Origin: Deltaproteobacteria bacterium
GTDB lineage: Bacteria > Desulfobacterota > DSM-4660 > Desulfatiglandales > B25-G16
DNA: 6,120 nucleotides
Assembly (NCBI GenBank): GCA_019308645.1
Contig: JAFDHR010000147.1
Span: 1 to 6,120 of the forward strand
Reading direction: 5' to 3'
Each line of letters begins with the position of its first letter. The first letter of the stretch is position 1. Below, one piece after another: positions 1-5,664 of the stretch. The position numbers were made by a program, and so were the translations under genes. Below the pieces are notes generated by a model that worked only from the letters and a program-made list of their open reading frames with translations, was not told the DNA's origin and did no database searches.

Positions 1-271
1 AAAGATACGAAGAATCAAGTTTTTCTACTAGACTCTGAACTTCCTCAATTGATACCAAACTACCTCCTTGCTTACGAATCAGATCTAATTGAATATCCCT
101 TATCGATCTTTTTCCATTGAGTGTTATCATGAGTTTATACAATTCAGGACTAATAAACTTTCCTTTCTCTACCAGACCGAGCCTGTCCTGGATCAGAACT
201 ACCGTTCCTCCATGAGATTGTACTGGAAAAAAATCAAGATCCTCTCTTATTTTTAGCTTTTCGATATCCAT
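1..271 (-). CDS. N-terminal part of a MEMO-family protein (AmmeMemoRadiSam system protein B-like), runs off the left edge
   Basis: An open frame reads leftward from an ATG at 271 for 90 codons without a stop and leaves the window. The peptide begins MDIEKLKIREDLDFFPVQ and continues with a VVLIQDRLGL stretch, a LYKLMITLNGKRSIRDIQ stretch and a EEVQSLVEKLDSSYL end. This pattern (a PV.. start, a 'L.D.LGL' line, a 'L.LLDG.RS..DI' helix and a 'LV..LD...LL' helix) resembles the roughly 100-residue N-terminal region preceding the MEMO domain in many bacterial AmmeMemoRadiSam system B proteins. In that system MEMO occurs with an AMMECR1 protein and a radical-SAM protein; its biochemical role is poorly defined. 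The MEMO domain itself lies outside the window, so the family call rests on the N-terminus from memory of the pattern. It is transcribed divergently from the methionine aminopeptidase gene. The ribosome binding site is weak (ACAGG about 9 bases upstream). Confidence 0.6.
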   Translation of the reverse strand, partial: MDIEKLKIREDLDFFPVQSHGGTVVLIQDRLGLVEKGKFISPELYKLMITLNGKRSIRDIQLDLIRKQGGSLVSIEEVQSLVEKLDSSYL

Positions 272-300
272 TGTAAAAACCTGTACGCCTCGTCCCGCAA

Positions 301-339
301 ATCGGGATGGGCAGGTCCGCCAGACCCGCCTGTCCCGAT
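301..339. repeat. GC-rich imperfect palindrome (dispersed hairpin family, copy 1)
   Basis: Arms 301-315 (ATCGGGATGGGCAGG) and 325-339 (CCCGCCTGTCCCGAT) pair over 15 positions with 12 Watson-Crick pairs, two G-T pairs and one mismatch, around a 9-base loop. It is much richer in GC than its surroundings. The word CCAGACCCGCCTG (320-332) recurs with one change, inverted, in the hairpin at 5816-5849, and CCCGCCTGT (325-333) recurs inverted inside the MITE at 2015-2023. It is therefore best read as a member of a dispersed repeat family and not as a gene-specific operator. There is no T-run on either side, so it is not a typical terminator. Confidence 0.65.
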
Positions 340-422
340 ACAATGGGGGCTGGCAGCTGTATGGCAGACAGGCCTAAAGGCATGAGCCATTAATTACCCT
401 ATGAGTTCAAAGCCTTTACACC

Positions 423-445
423 TTCAGAGGGGTATTATCTCTGAA
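423..445. other. 7-bp perfect hairpin in the divergent spacer
   Basis: TTCAGAG (423-429) and CTCTGAA (439-445) form a perfect 7-bp inverted repeat around a 9-base AT-containing spacer. It lies about 43 bases upstream of the -35 box of the map promoter, so it could be an operator for either divergent gene. Nothing else in the sequence supports that role, and a chance palindrome cannot be excluded. Confidence 0.3.
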
Positions 446-487
446 AGAGCCATATACCGAATACTTATTGAGATGTTATAAAAATTC

Positions 488-516
488 TTGACCAACCATC
501 ATGTCTACTCTATCAT
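488..516 (+). promoter_or_regulatory. sigma-70-type promoter for map
   Basis: TTGACC (488-493) matches the -35 consensus at five of six positions. It is followed by exactly 17 bases and then TATCAT (511-516), which matches the -10 consensus at five of six. Transcription would start near 522-524, giving a leader of about 50 bases before the ATG at 574. Spacing, boxes and distance to the gene are all typical, so a constitutive housekeeping promoter is likely. Confidence 0.65.
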
Positions 517-564
517 CCTTTTGGTTTCATTCCAAAAATATAACCTCTATTTCTAACATACCTT

Positions 565-572
565 GGATAGGA
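565..572 (+). promoter_or_regulatory. Ribosome binding site region of map
   Basis: GGATAGGA precedes the ATG at 574. The first GGA sits at a usable distance of 6 bases, while the second (AGGA) is too close to the start to act well. The site is only moderate, but no better start exists: the next in-frame ATG (residue 43) lies inside the conserved fold. Confidence 0.4.
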
Positions 573-573
573 T

Positions 574-1413
574 ATGAACTATAAAAAACTAAAGCGCAGG
601 CTGAACAAGTCTTGGCATTCTCATGACTTCGAGAAAATAAAATCCCAATATGCCACTCTTTATAATATAAGGCTTAAAGAAAAGAGGGATATCATTGGTA
701 TGCAAAAGGCTGGCAGACTTGCAGTTGATCTTCTCAACCATGTTGAGGAACATATAAAACCTGGAATTACAACCAATTATATCAACTCTCTTGTAGAAGA
801 ATTCACCAAAAAAAATAATGCCATATCTGCTCCTCTTCATTACAATGGCTTTCCCAAAAGTGTTTGTACCTCTATCAATGATGTAATCTGTCACGGAATA
901 CCCGATGACACTGTTTTGGATGATGGCGATATTGTAAATGTTGATGTTACTCCTATATTGGGAGGATATTACGCAGATACTAATAAAACATTCTTTGTGG
1001 GATCTCCTGGTAAAGATGCCAAAAAGATAGTTTCTGTGGCCAGGGAATGTCTTCAACTTGGAATTTTTCAGGTTAAACCAAAAAACAGGATTGGCGATAT
1101 TGGGTATGCTATTCAGAGATATGCAGAAGGACAAGGATGTTCAGTTGTGAGAGAGTATGTGGGCCATGGCGTTGGATTTGAGTTTCATGAACCACCCCAA
1201 ATCCCTCACTTTGGCAGGAAAGGCCAGGGCATTCCATTTGTTCCTGGCATGGTCTTTACTGTTGAGCCAATGATAAATCTCGGAAAACAGAATCTCCATG
1301 TTCTTTCTGATAATTGGACAGTTATTACAGATGATGGAAGCCTCTCCGCTCAATTTGAACAAACAATTCTGGTAACAAACAACGGCTTTGAGATTTTGAC
1401 ACCATTTGACTAA
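574..1413 (+). CDS. map: Type I methionine aminopeptidase
   Basis: This cytosolic metalloenzyme removes the initiator methionine from nascent proteins whose second residue is small, acting at the ribosome after peptide deformylase. The 279-residue product has the pita-bread fold signature throughout. The five metal ligands are all present: D124 (in NVDVT), D135 (in ADTNKTF), H198 (in GHGVG), E231 (in FTVEPM) and E262 (in SAQFEQTI). The substrate-contact histidines H107 (in ICHGIP) and H205 (in FHEPP) are also present. These correspond to the E. coli enzyme's ligands with a uniform offset of +27, so the protein carries an N-terminal extension of about 27 residues, rich in Lys and Arg and without the Cys/His pattern of a zinc finger or SEC-C motif. 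The enzyme should be active. It has its own promoter, stands as a single gene and is convergent with the small cysteine-rich gene 76 bp downstream. Confidence 0.97.
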   Translation: MNYKKLKRRLNKSWHSHDFEKIKSQYATLYNIRLKEKRDIIGMQKAGRLAVDLLNHVEEHIKPGITTNYINSLVEEFTKKNNAISAPLHYNGFPKSVCTSINDVICHGIPDDTVLDDGDIVNVDVTPILGGYYADTNKTFFVGSPGKDAKKIVSVARECLQLGIFQVKPKNRIGDIGYAIQRYAEGQGCSVVREYVGHGVGFEFHEPPQIPHFGRKGQGIPFVPGMVFTVEPMINLGKQNLHVLSDNWTVITDDGSLSAQFEQTILVTNNGFEILTPFD

Positions 1414-1437
1414 TCAACAGCTTTGCGACTGCCAGTG

Positions 1438-1464
1438 GTGTGGGAGACATGTCCGACACAGTTT
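1438..1464 (+). terminator. Possible rho-independent terminator after map
   Basis: GTGTGGGA (1438-1445) and TCCGACAC (1452-1459) pair with a single G-G mismatch around a 6-base loop, followed by AGTTTT. It starts 24 bases after the map stop codon in the gap between convergent genes. The T-run is short (four), so the terminator would be weak. The opposite strand shows no T-run, so it would not serve the convergent gene. Confidence 0.35.
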
Positions 1465-1489
1465 TAAGTAAAGGTTTGAGCCCGAATCC

Positions 1490-1786
1490 CTATGTCTCTT
1501 CCCACCGGTCATCAGTTATTTTAAGCTCAACCTTTTTATGCCTCGCCTCTTCATCTGCAATCTTCTTTTCTTTAGGACTAAGGTTTAAATAACAGGCAGC
1601 ACAGAGGCCGGTCTTATTAACACACATTCTCATATTATTGCAGAGGACGCATGTTCTTTGTTGTATGGCCATGGCTATCCTTTTGGTGTCTTTCAGGATA
1701 GCAAAAACGCTGCCCTCTCCACTTCTGGCCTTTCGAACCTGCTCCAGTTGTACTATTTTATGATTATTGCCACTATTGCTTTCCAT
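1490..1786 (-). CDS. Small cysteine-rich (zinc-ribbon-like) protein of unknown function
   Basis: The 98-residue product has a basic, polar N-terminal half containing the stretch SGEGSVFAILKDTKRIAMA, then a compact cysteine cluster: C46-x2-C49, C55, and C62-x2-C65 (GLCAACY). It ends in an acidic and basic helix (LSPKEKKIADEEARHKK) and a DDRW tail. Two CxxC pairs 13 residues apart fit a small treble-clef or zinc-ribbon site, although no metal or function can be assigned. I do not recognise the family. For the 98-residue form, GGAAAG lies 6 bases upstream of the ATG at 1786. A second start at residue 39 (ATG at 1672) has a better Shine-Dalgarno (AAGGA, 5 bases away) and would leave a 60-residue protein keeping all five cysteines. 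It has the same orientation as the large nuclease-helicase gene but is separated from it by 328 bp containing a MITE, so cotranscription is doubtful. Confidence 0.65.
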   Translation of the reverse strand: MESNSGNNHKIVQLEQVRKARSGEGSVFAILKDTKRIAMAIQQRTCVLCNNMRMCVNKTGLCAACYLNLSPKEKKIADEEARHKKVELKITDDRWEET

Positions 1787-1898
1787 ATGCTTCTTTCCGC
1801 TCAGGTAAGTTCTATCTTTTGGACTCCTTCACCGCATGCGCATAGGGCACTCGGATGCTCTGGAATTTCTCCTGCTCGGCTGCAACTCCTTCTATTAT
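1787..1898. other. Unassigned spacer, possible 3' remnant of a minus-strand gene
   Basis: Between the small cysteine-rich gene and the MITE lies a stretch that is GC-richer than the flanking leader. On the minus strand it reads as a short open segment, ending EKFQSIRVPYAHAVKESKR with a TAG at 1812-1814. It has no start codon of its own, and its open frame continues leftward on that strand into the MITE. An 8-bp direct repeat ACTCCTTC (1823-1830 and 1885-1892) brackets it. It may be the tail of a gene interrupted by the element or part of a larger dispersed repeat. I do not recognise the peptide. Confidence 0.25.
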
Positions 1899-2070
1899 CG
1901 GAAATTTACAAACTGATAATTGAACGTCTAAAAAAAATGATATTTCCCCTCCCCTCGTGGGAGGGTACAAAGGGGAGGGGGCCACCCTCTTCCCAGCCCT
2001 CTCCCATCCCCGCTACAGGCGGGATCTTCGACAAGGGAGAGGGAGTATTTTTGCAGTTTGTAAATTTCTG
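1899..2070. mobile_element. MITE-like non-autonomous element, 172 bp
   Basis: The ends are 17-bp terminal inverted repeats: 1899-1915 (CGGAAATTTACAAACTG) and 2054-2070 (CAGTTTGTAAATTTCTG), differing at one pair. Immediately outside them is a 5-bp direct duplication, ATTAT at 1894-1898 and again at 2071-2075, as expected for a target-site duplication. The interior codes for nothing plausible and is highly structured: CCCCTCCCC (1946-1954) pairs perfectly with GGGGAGGGG (1972-1980), and CCCTCTCCC (1997-2005) with GGGAGAGGG (2035-2043). Inside the latter sits CCCGC-TACAG-GCGGG. Length, TIRs, duplication and lack of a transposase fit a MITE mobilised in trans; I cannot name the parent insertion sequence. 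It sits just downstream of the nuclease-helicase gene and could end or stabilise that transcript through its hairpins. Confidence 0.7.
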
Positions 2071-2114
2071 ATTATGTAATTTTACTCTCTTTCCCTGGAA
2101 ATCAAAAGAAATAT

Positions 2115-5100
2115 TTAAGAAAAAAGGGAGAGCTGCTTATTCCGTACCTTCTTTTTCCCTTTTTCCGCCCTACCCCTCTTAATTAACTCTTCCTTAATAT
2201 TGTTTAAAAAGGGGGAAATAGGCAAATGGAAGGAATTCCCAAAAAGATTTCTTTTTGTTGCATGTGATAAAAAAAGTGACCTCTTAGCCCTTGTCATACC
2301 CACGTACAAGAGTCTTCTTTCCTCTTCAATGTCAGGGATATCTTTTGAAAAGAGTGTATACGGCAGAATACCATCCTCGCAGCCTATGATAAAAACGTGA
2401 GAAAATTCCATGCCCTTTGCTACATGGATCGTCATGAGGGCAACCTGCTCTGCTGACGGATTGTAGGTATCGGAAGGGCTTCCTAACTGCATGAAGGAGA
2501 GAAATGAAGGGACGTCCGAACCATATTCCTTAGACAGGGCCAGTAATCTTTCAATATCATCCTTGTGAGATGCCATGATATCAGGAAAAAAGAGAGTAAT
2601 TATTTCGCTAAAATATTCCTCTATTGAGTGTATGTTTGTATTCCGTTTTATTTTCAAAAGGGAGGATTCAGATAACCCGCTTATCTGTTTTTCCTTTAGC
2701 CTTTGATTCAATATACTATGAGAGGGCATCATAATAAGACGTAGGATATCTATAACAGTTCTTACTGGCTCTTGCTTGAAAAATGGTTCTTCCCCTACAA
2801 GCTGGAAGGGAATACCATGATCATTCATTGCCTTAATAATATCCGGGGCCATCCTTGAAAGCCTGAACAAAACACCAAAATCAGAAAAAGAGGTTGCCTC
2901 GCTTTCCTCACTGCCATCGGTAATCTGGCTATCAAAAGAGAAGAATCTCACACCTCCCATCAGCTTTTCGATAGTTCTTGCCACAAACTCTGCTTCGCTT
3001 TTTTCAGTAGAGCACTCACGAATGTCAATTGATACACCCGCTTCTATCCCCTCTAATAAATTGCCTCCTTCCCGAGGCCTTACAACCTGGCTAGACGCCT
3101 CAAGAATTGTCTTTGAACATCGGTAGGATGTCGTAAGTCCATAGATTGTCGCACAAGGATAGTCATCCTTAAATTGTTTAATAAAGGTATTATCAGCCCC
3201 TCTAAATCCATAGATAGCCTGATCAGGGTCACCAATAGCAAAAATATTAGAGTCCTCCTCAGGCGCAAGAAGCCTGATCAGGTTATATTGGGCAAAATTT
3301 ATATCCTGATATTCATCAATGCATATCCACGGGTATCTGTCTTGCACCAACTCCCGTGTATCACTGCTGTCTTTAAGGAGTCTCACCGGACACACCACAA
3401 GATCATCAATATCAAAGGCATTTTCTTTCTTTAATCTGTCTTCATATGCAGCATAAAGAGGTGCAAGCTCTCCGTCCTCAAGGTCTGAAGGTGTGTGCAT
3501 CCTGTTTTTTGCCAAGCGTATCTGTTCTGCAACCCTATGAATATCTCTGCGTTTGACGCCCAGAGATGACGCAAAAATATAGGCCTTTTCATCATCGCCA
3601 AAAATAGAAAACCCCGGGGACCTTCCAAAGTGACGCGCATGCTCTTTTAACAAGGACAAACCAAAGGAGTGAAATGTGCTGACTGTAATCTTTTTTAGTA
3701 TGCTCGCATCATCCAAGCCACTTCTGATTCGCTTTTTCACCTCCTCTGCTGCCTTATTGGTAAAGGTAATAGCCAGAATATTTTTAGGATCTACTCCATA
3801 GGATGTTATAAGGCGCATGATCCTCATTGTTAAGGTTAATGTCTTTCCGGTACCTGGACCCGCCAGAATCAGGCACGGCCCCTTGTAATGATTTACCGCC
3901 TCTTTTTGTATGGAATTCATTGTGATCTCATACGTAGTCTCATGCAACCTCCTTTCTCTTTCTTTTATACCAACTTCCCTTCTTTTTTGTTCATCGACTC
4001 GTATATGCAAATCTTCTACCTTGATACTCGTTTTATCTGGCTTTTCATATGACTGATCAAACAAAGATATCTGGGATGAGAAAGACAGAATTTCTCCAGG
4101 GGAAAAAACCTTTATCCGGCCAAACTTGCCATCATATCCCTCCTCAATAAACACCTCTCCGTTCCTGAGCCTTCTGATACCTTCGACTAACACTTCATCC
4201 CCAATTTCTTTAATCTGCTCAAAAGGAAGATCAAGAAGGATCGAGAATTCTGATCCTCCCTTGCCTAAAAGTTCTTCATATTCGTTATTTACCGCCTTGC
4301 TGTTTGCGCCAACACCCTTGATCTCTGCAAGAAGATTTTTCAATGGAGTAAGGGAGTAAAACGGGTTTTTATCATCCCTTAACGCCGGATCGACCCGGTC
4401 AGCAAGCTGCATAATCCTGTTCAATACCCCTACGGTTACCTGCTTACCGCATACAGGGCAAATTCCTTTATATTTGGCTGTTTCCTGGGGTGTCCAGCAA
4501 ATGCCACACTTTCTGTGTCCATCTAAATGATATTTCCCTTCCTGTGGAAAGAACTCTATTGTTCCCAAAAACCTATTAGTTCTATCTCCTTTCATTGCGG
4601 AAATGATAGTAGGATAGGAAAGTTCTGCCTCAAAGAGATTGGCTTCCCTACCCAACTTCTCCGGTGAGTGGGCGTCTGAGTTAGAAATCAGTGTATATCT
4701 ATCTAACAATGAACAGAGCCAATTCATAGATGGATCGGATGAGAGTCCGGTCTCAACCGCAAAAATGTTTTCTGTAAGGTCATCAAAACATTCTTCAATA
4801 GTATCATAGCCGCTTTTTGCACCAAGCACAGAAAACCATGGGGTCCATATATGGGCAGGAATAAGAACTGTGCCATCGCCTGCCTCTAAGGCTATCTCTA
4901 ACAAATCCCTTGAGGGTAACCCAAGTATAGGCCTTCCATCAGAGCTGATATTCCCCACTGCTTCCAGCCTGCTTTGTATCTTCTTTACCGCATCAAAGGA
5001 TGAGGACAAAATAAGATTATGCACCTTTCTCACCCTACCGTTTTTTTTATAGATATTGCTTATCTCCGCAGAGAGAACAAACCTGACTGGTTGTGCAGAT

Positions 5101-5339
5101 GAAGGAAGAAGATAATCATTCTTTATGCGATATTCATCTTTGAGTTTATATAGTCCATCCTCTGCTGGTATCAACCGCTCTTTCATATCCTTATACCAGC
5201 CCGGATGAACTATATCACCTGTTGCAATAACCTGGATTCCCTTACGCCGCGCCCAGAGATCCAAATTCTCCGGAGTAAGACTGCTGCTGGTAGCAATGGA
5301 ATAATGGGAATGAATGTGGAGGTCGGCGATAAAACGCAT
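2115..5339 (-). CDS. EndoQ-like PHP nuclease fused to a UvrD/PcrA-type DNA helicase
   Basis: The 1074-residue product is a two-part DNA repair enzyme. Residues 1-415 match Endonuclease Q (the TIGR00375/COG1379 type): a PHP metal site with DLHIH (D6, H8, H10), D42, H45, E92, H107, H163 and NSDAH (D222, H224), a four-cysteine zinc finger (C278, C281, C294, C297) and a helical DNA-binding segment near 325-400 ending EEGYDGKFGRIKVF. Known EndoQ enzymes nick DNA 5' of uracil, hypoxanthine, xanthine and abasic sites. Residues 471-1074 are a superfamily 1A helicase: Q478, Walker A AGPGTGKT (493-500), FTNKAAEE, TFHSF, Walker B IDEYQD (D675, E676), GDPDQAIYGFRGAD, SYR (R740), TIHVAKGMEF (970-979) and YVGMTRAKR (1012-1020). 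All ATPase motifs are intact, but domain 2B looks short and divergent. QISLF (423-427) and QLSLF (1069-1073) fit the beta-clamp-binding consensus. The start is fixed by the PHP motif and by a TAG at 5355-5357 just upstream. No Shine-Dalgarno is visible. Confidence 0.93.
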   Translation of the reverse strand: MRFIADLHIHSHYSIATSSSLTPENLDLWARRKGIQVIATGDIVHPGWYKDMKERLIPAEDGLYKLKDEYRIKNDYLLPSSAQPVRFVLSAEISNIYKKNGRVRKVHNLILSSSFDAVKKIQSRLEAVGNISSDGRPILGLPSRDLLEIALEAGDGTVLIPAHIWTPWFSVLGAKSGYDTIEECFDDLTENIFAVETGLSSDPSMNWLCSLLDRYTLISNSDAHSPEKLGREANLFEAELSYPTIISAMKGDRTNRFLGTIEFFPQEGKYHLDGHRKCGICWTPQETAKYKGICPVCGKQVTVGVLNRIMQLADRVDPALRDDKNPFYSLTPLKNLLAEIKGVGANSKAVNNEYEELLGKGGSEFSILLDLPFEQIKEIGDEVLVEGIRRLRNGEVFIEEGYDGKFGRIKVFSPGEILSFSSQISLFDQSYEKPDKTSIKVEDLHIRVDEQKRREVGIKERERRLHETTYEITMNSIQKEAVNHYKGPCLILAGPGTGKTLTLTMRIMRLITSYGVDPKNILAITFTNKAAEEVKKRIRSGLDDASILKKITVSTFHSFGLSLLKEHARHFGRSPGFSIFGDDEKAYIFASSLGVKRRDIHRVAEQIRLAKNRMHTPSDLEDGELAPLYAAYEDRLKKENAFDIDDLVVCPVRLLKDSSDTRELVQDRYPWICIDEYQDINFAQYNLIRLLAPEEDSNIFAIGDPDQAIYGFRGADNTFIKQFKDDYPCATIYGLTTSYRCSKTILEASSQVVRPREGGNLLEGIEAGVSIDIRECSTEKSEAEFVARTIEKLMGGVRFFSFDSQITDGSEESEATSFSDFGVLFRLSRMAPDIIKAMNDHGIPFQLVGEEPFFKQEPVRTVIDILRLIMMPSHSILNQRLKEKQISGLSESSLLKIKRNTNIHSIEEYFSEIITLFFPDIMASHKDDIERLLALSKEYGSDVPSFLSFMQLGSPSDTYNPSAEQVALMTIHVAKGMEFSHVFIIGCEDGILPYTLFSKDIPDIEEERRLLYVGMTRAKRSLFLSHATKRNLFGNSFHLPISPFLNNIKEELIKRGRAEKGKKKVRNKQLSLFS

Positions 5340-5340
5340 G

Positions 5341-5389
5341 GTGGCTAAAGTGAGCTAAAGTGGCTAAAGTGAGCTAAAGTGGCTAAAGT
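5341..5389. repeat. 19-bp tandem repeat abutting the nuclease-helicase start codon
   Basis: The unit GTGGCTAAAGTGAGCTAAA occurs at 5341-5359, again exactly at 5360-5378, and as an 11-base partial copy to 5389, about 2.6 copies. Each unit is itself two related 9- and 10-base halves (GTGGCTAAA and GTGAGCTAAA). The array ends one base from the ATG at 5339, so it forms the whole translation-initiation leader of that gene. Read on the gene's strand it contains no AGGAGG-like sequence. Such an array is prone to copy-number change by strand slippage. Confidence 0.85.
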
Positions 5390-5452
5390 ACTTCAAGTTA
5401 AAAGATGGATAATAAATTTGTAAACCCATAATCTTATATTGTAACCGTTCAC

Positions 5453-5482
5453 GGGTTCAAAGGTTCAGGGGTTCAAGGGTTG
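5453..5482. repeat. 8-bp GGGTTCAA-type tandem repeat
   Basis: Three consecutive 8-base units GGGTTCAA, AGGTTCAG and GGGTTCAA (5453-5476) are followed by a degenerate fourth (GGGTTGTA). A related GTTCAC stands just upstream at 5447-5452. It is low-complexity repeat DNA with no coding role seen. A related array in the opposite orientation lies at 5644-5664. Confidence 0.6.
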
Positions 5483-5580
5483 TATCCTTGTATCCAAACT
5501 CCATTCTGAAGGCGTATTTATGTGAGAAACGCCTGGCTTCGTCACTCCCAATCTGAAAATTGGCGGCGGATTGGCAATTC

Positions 5581-5602
5581 TGTGGCAAAATCCACATTTT
5601 TT
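5581..5602 (+). terminator. Weak terminator-like hairpin
   Basis: TGTGG (5581-5585) and CCACA (5592-5596) form a 5-bp stem with a 6-base loop, directly followed by six T residues. The form is right for a rho-independent terminator on the plus strand, but the stem is short and no plus-strand gene lies upstream in the window, so it may be fortuitous or a relic. Confidence 0.2.
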
Positions 5603-5643
5603 ACGAGGATTTCCGTTATTAACTTTCAGTTTTCCCCTAACCC

Positions 5644-5664
5644 TGAACGTTGAACTCTGAACCT
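5644..5664. repeat. 7-bp TGAAC-type tandem repeat
   Basis: TGAACGT, TGAACTC and TGAACCT follow each other with a 7-base period. The complement reads as GTTCA units, so this array is in inverse orientation to the 8-bp array at 5453-5482, about 160 bases away. Together they could pair as a loose inverted repeat. Confidence 0.5.

Larger units (their letters stand above)
272..573. other. Divergent intergenic region with two hairpins and one promoter
   Basis: This 302-bp gap separates the left-reading MEMO-like gene from the right-reading methionine aminopeptidase gene. It holds a GC-rich imperfect palindrome (301-339), a 7-bp perfect hairpin (423-445) and a sigma-70-type promoter for the right-hand gene (488-516). 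I found no convincing promoter for the left-hand gene and no open frame with coding character. The GC-rich palindrome would lie in the leader of the MEMO-like transcript if that promoter is upstream of it. Confidence 0.6.

Noticed and set aside
589..1134. Minus-strand open frame of 181 codons opposite map
   Set aside because: It lies entirely antisense to the strongly conserved methionine aminopeptidase gene, has no recognisable motifs and is explained by codon bias of the real gene.
1658..2071. Plus-strand open frame of 137 codons
   Set aside because: It is antisense to the small cysteine-rich gene and then runs through the MITE hairpins; the protein is low-complexity and has no motif.
2115..5339. 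Nuclease-helicase considered as an anti-phage defence gene
   Set aside because: The N-terminal half fits EndoQ and not an OLD, TOPRIM or other defence nuclease, and the neighbours are housekeeping genes; repair is the simpler reading.
5341..5389. Tandem repeat considered as a CRISPR array
   Set aside because: Units are directly adjacent without spacers and are only 19 bp; no cas genes are present.
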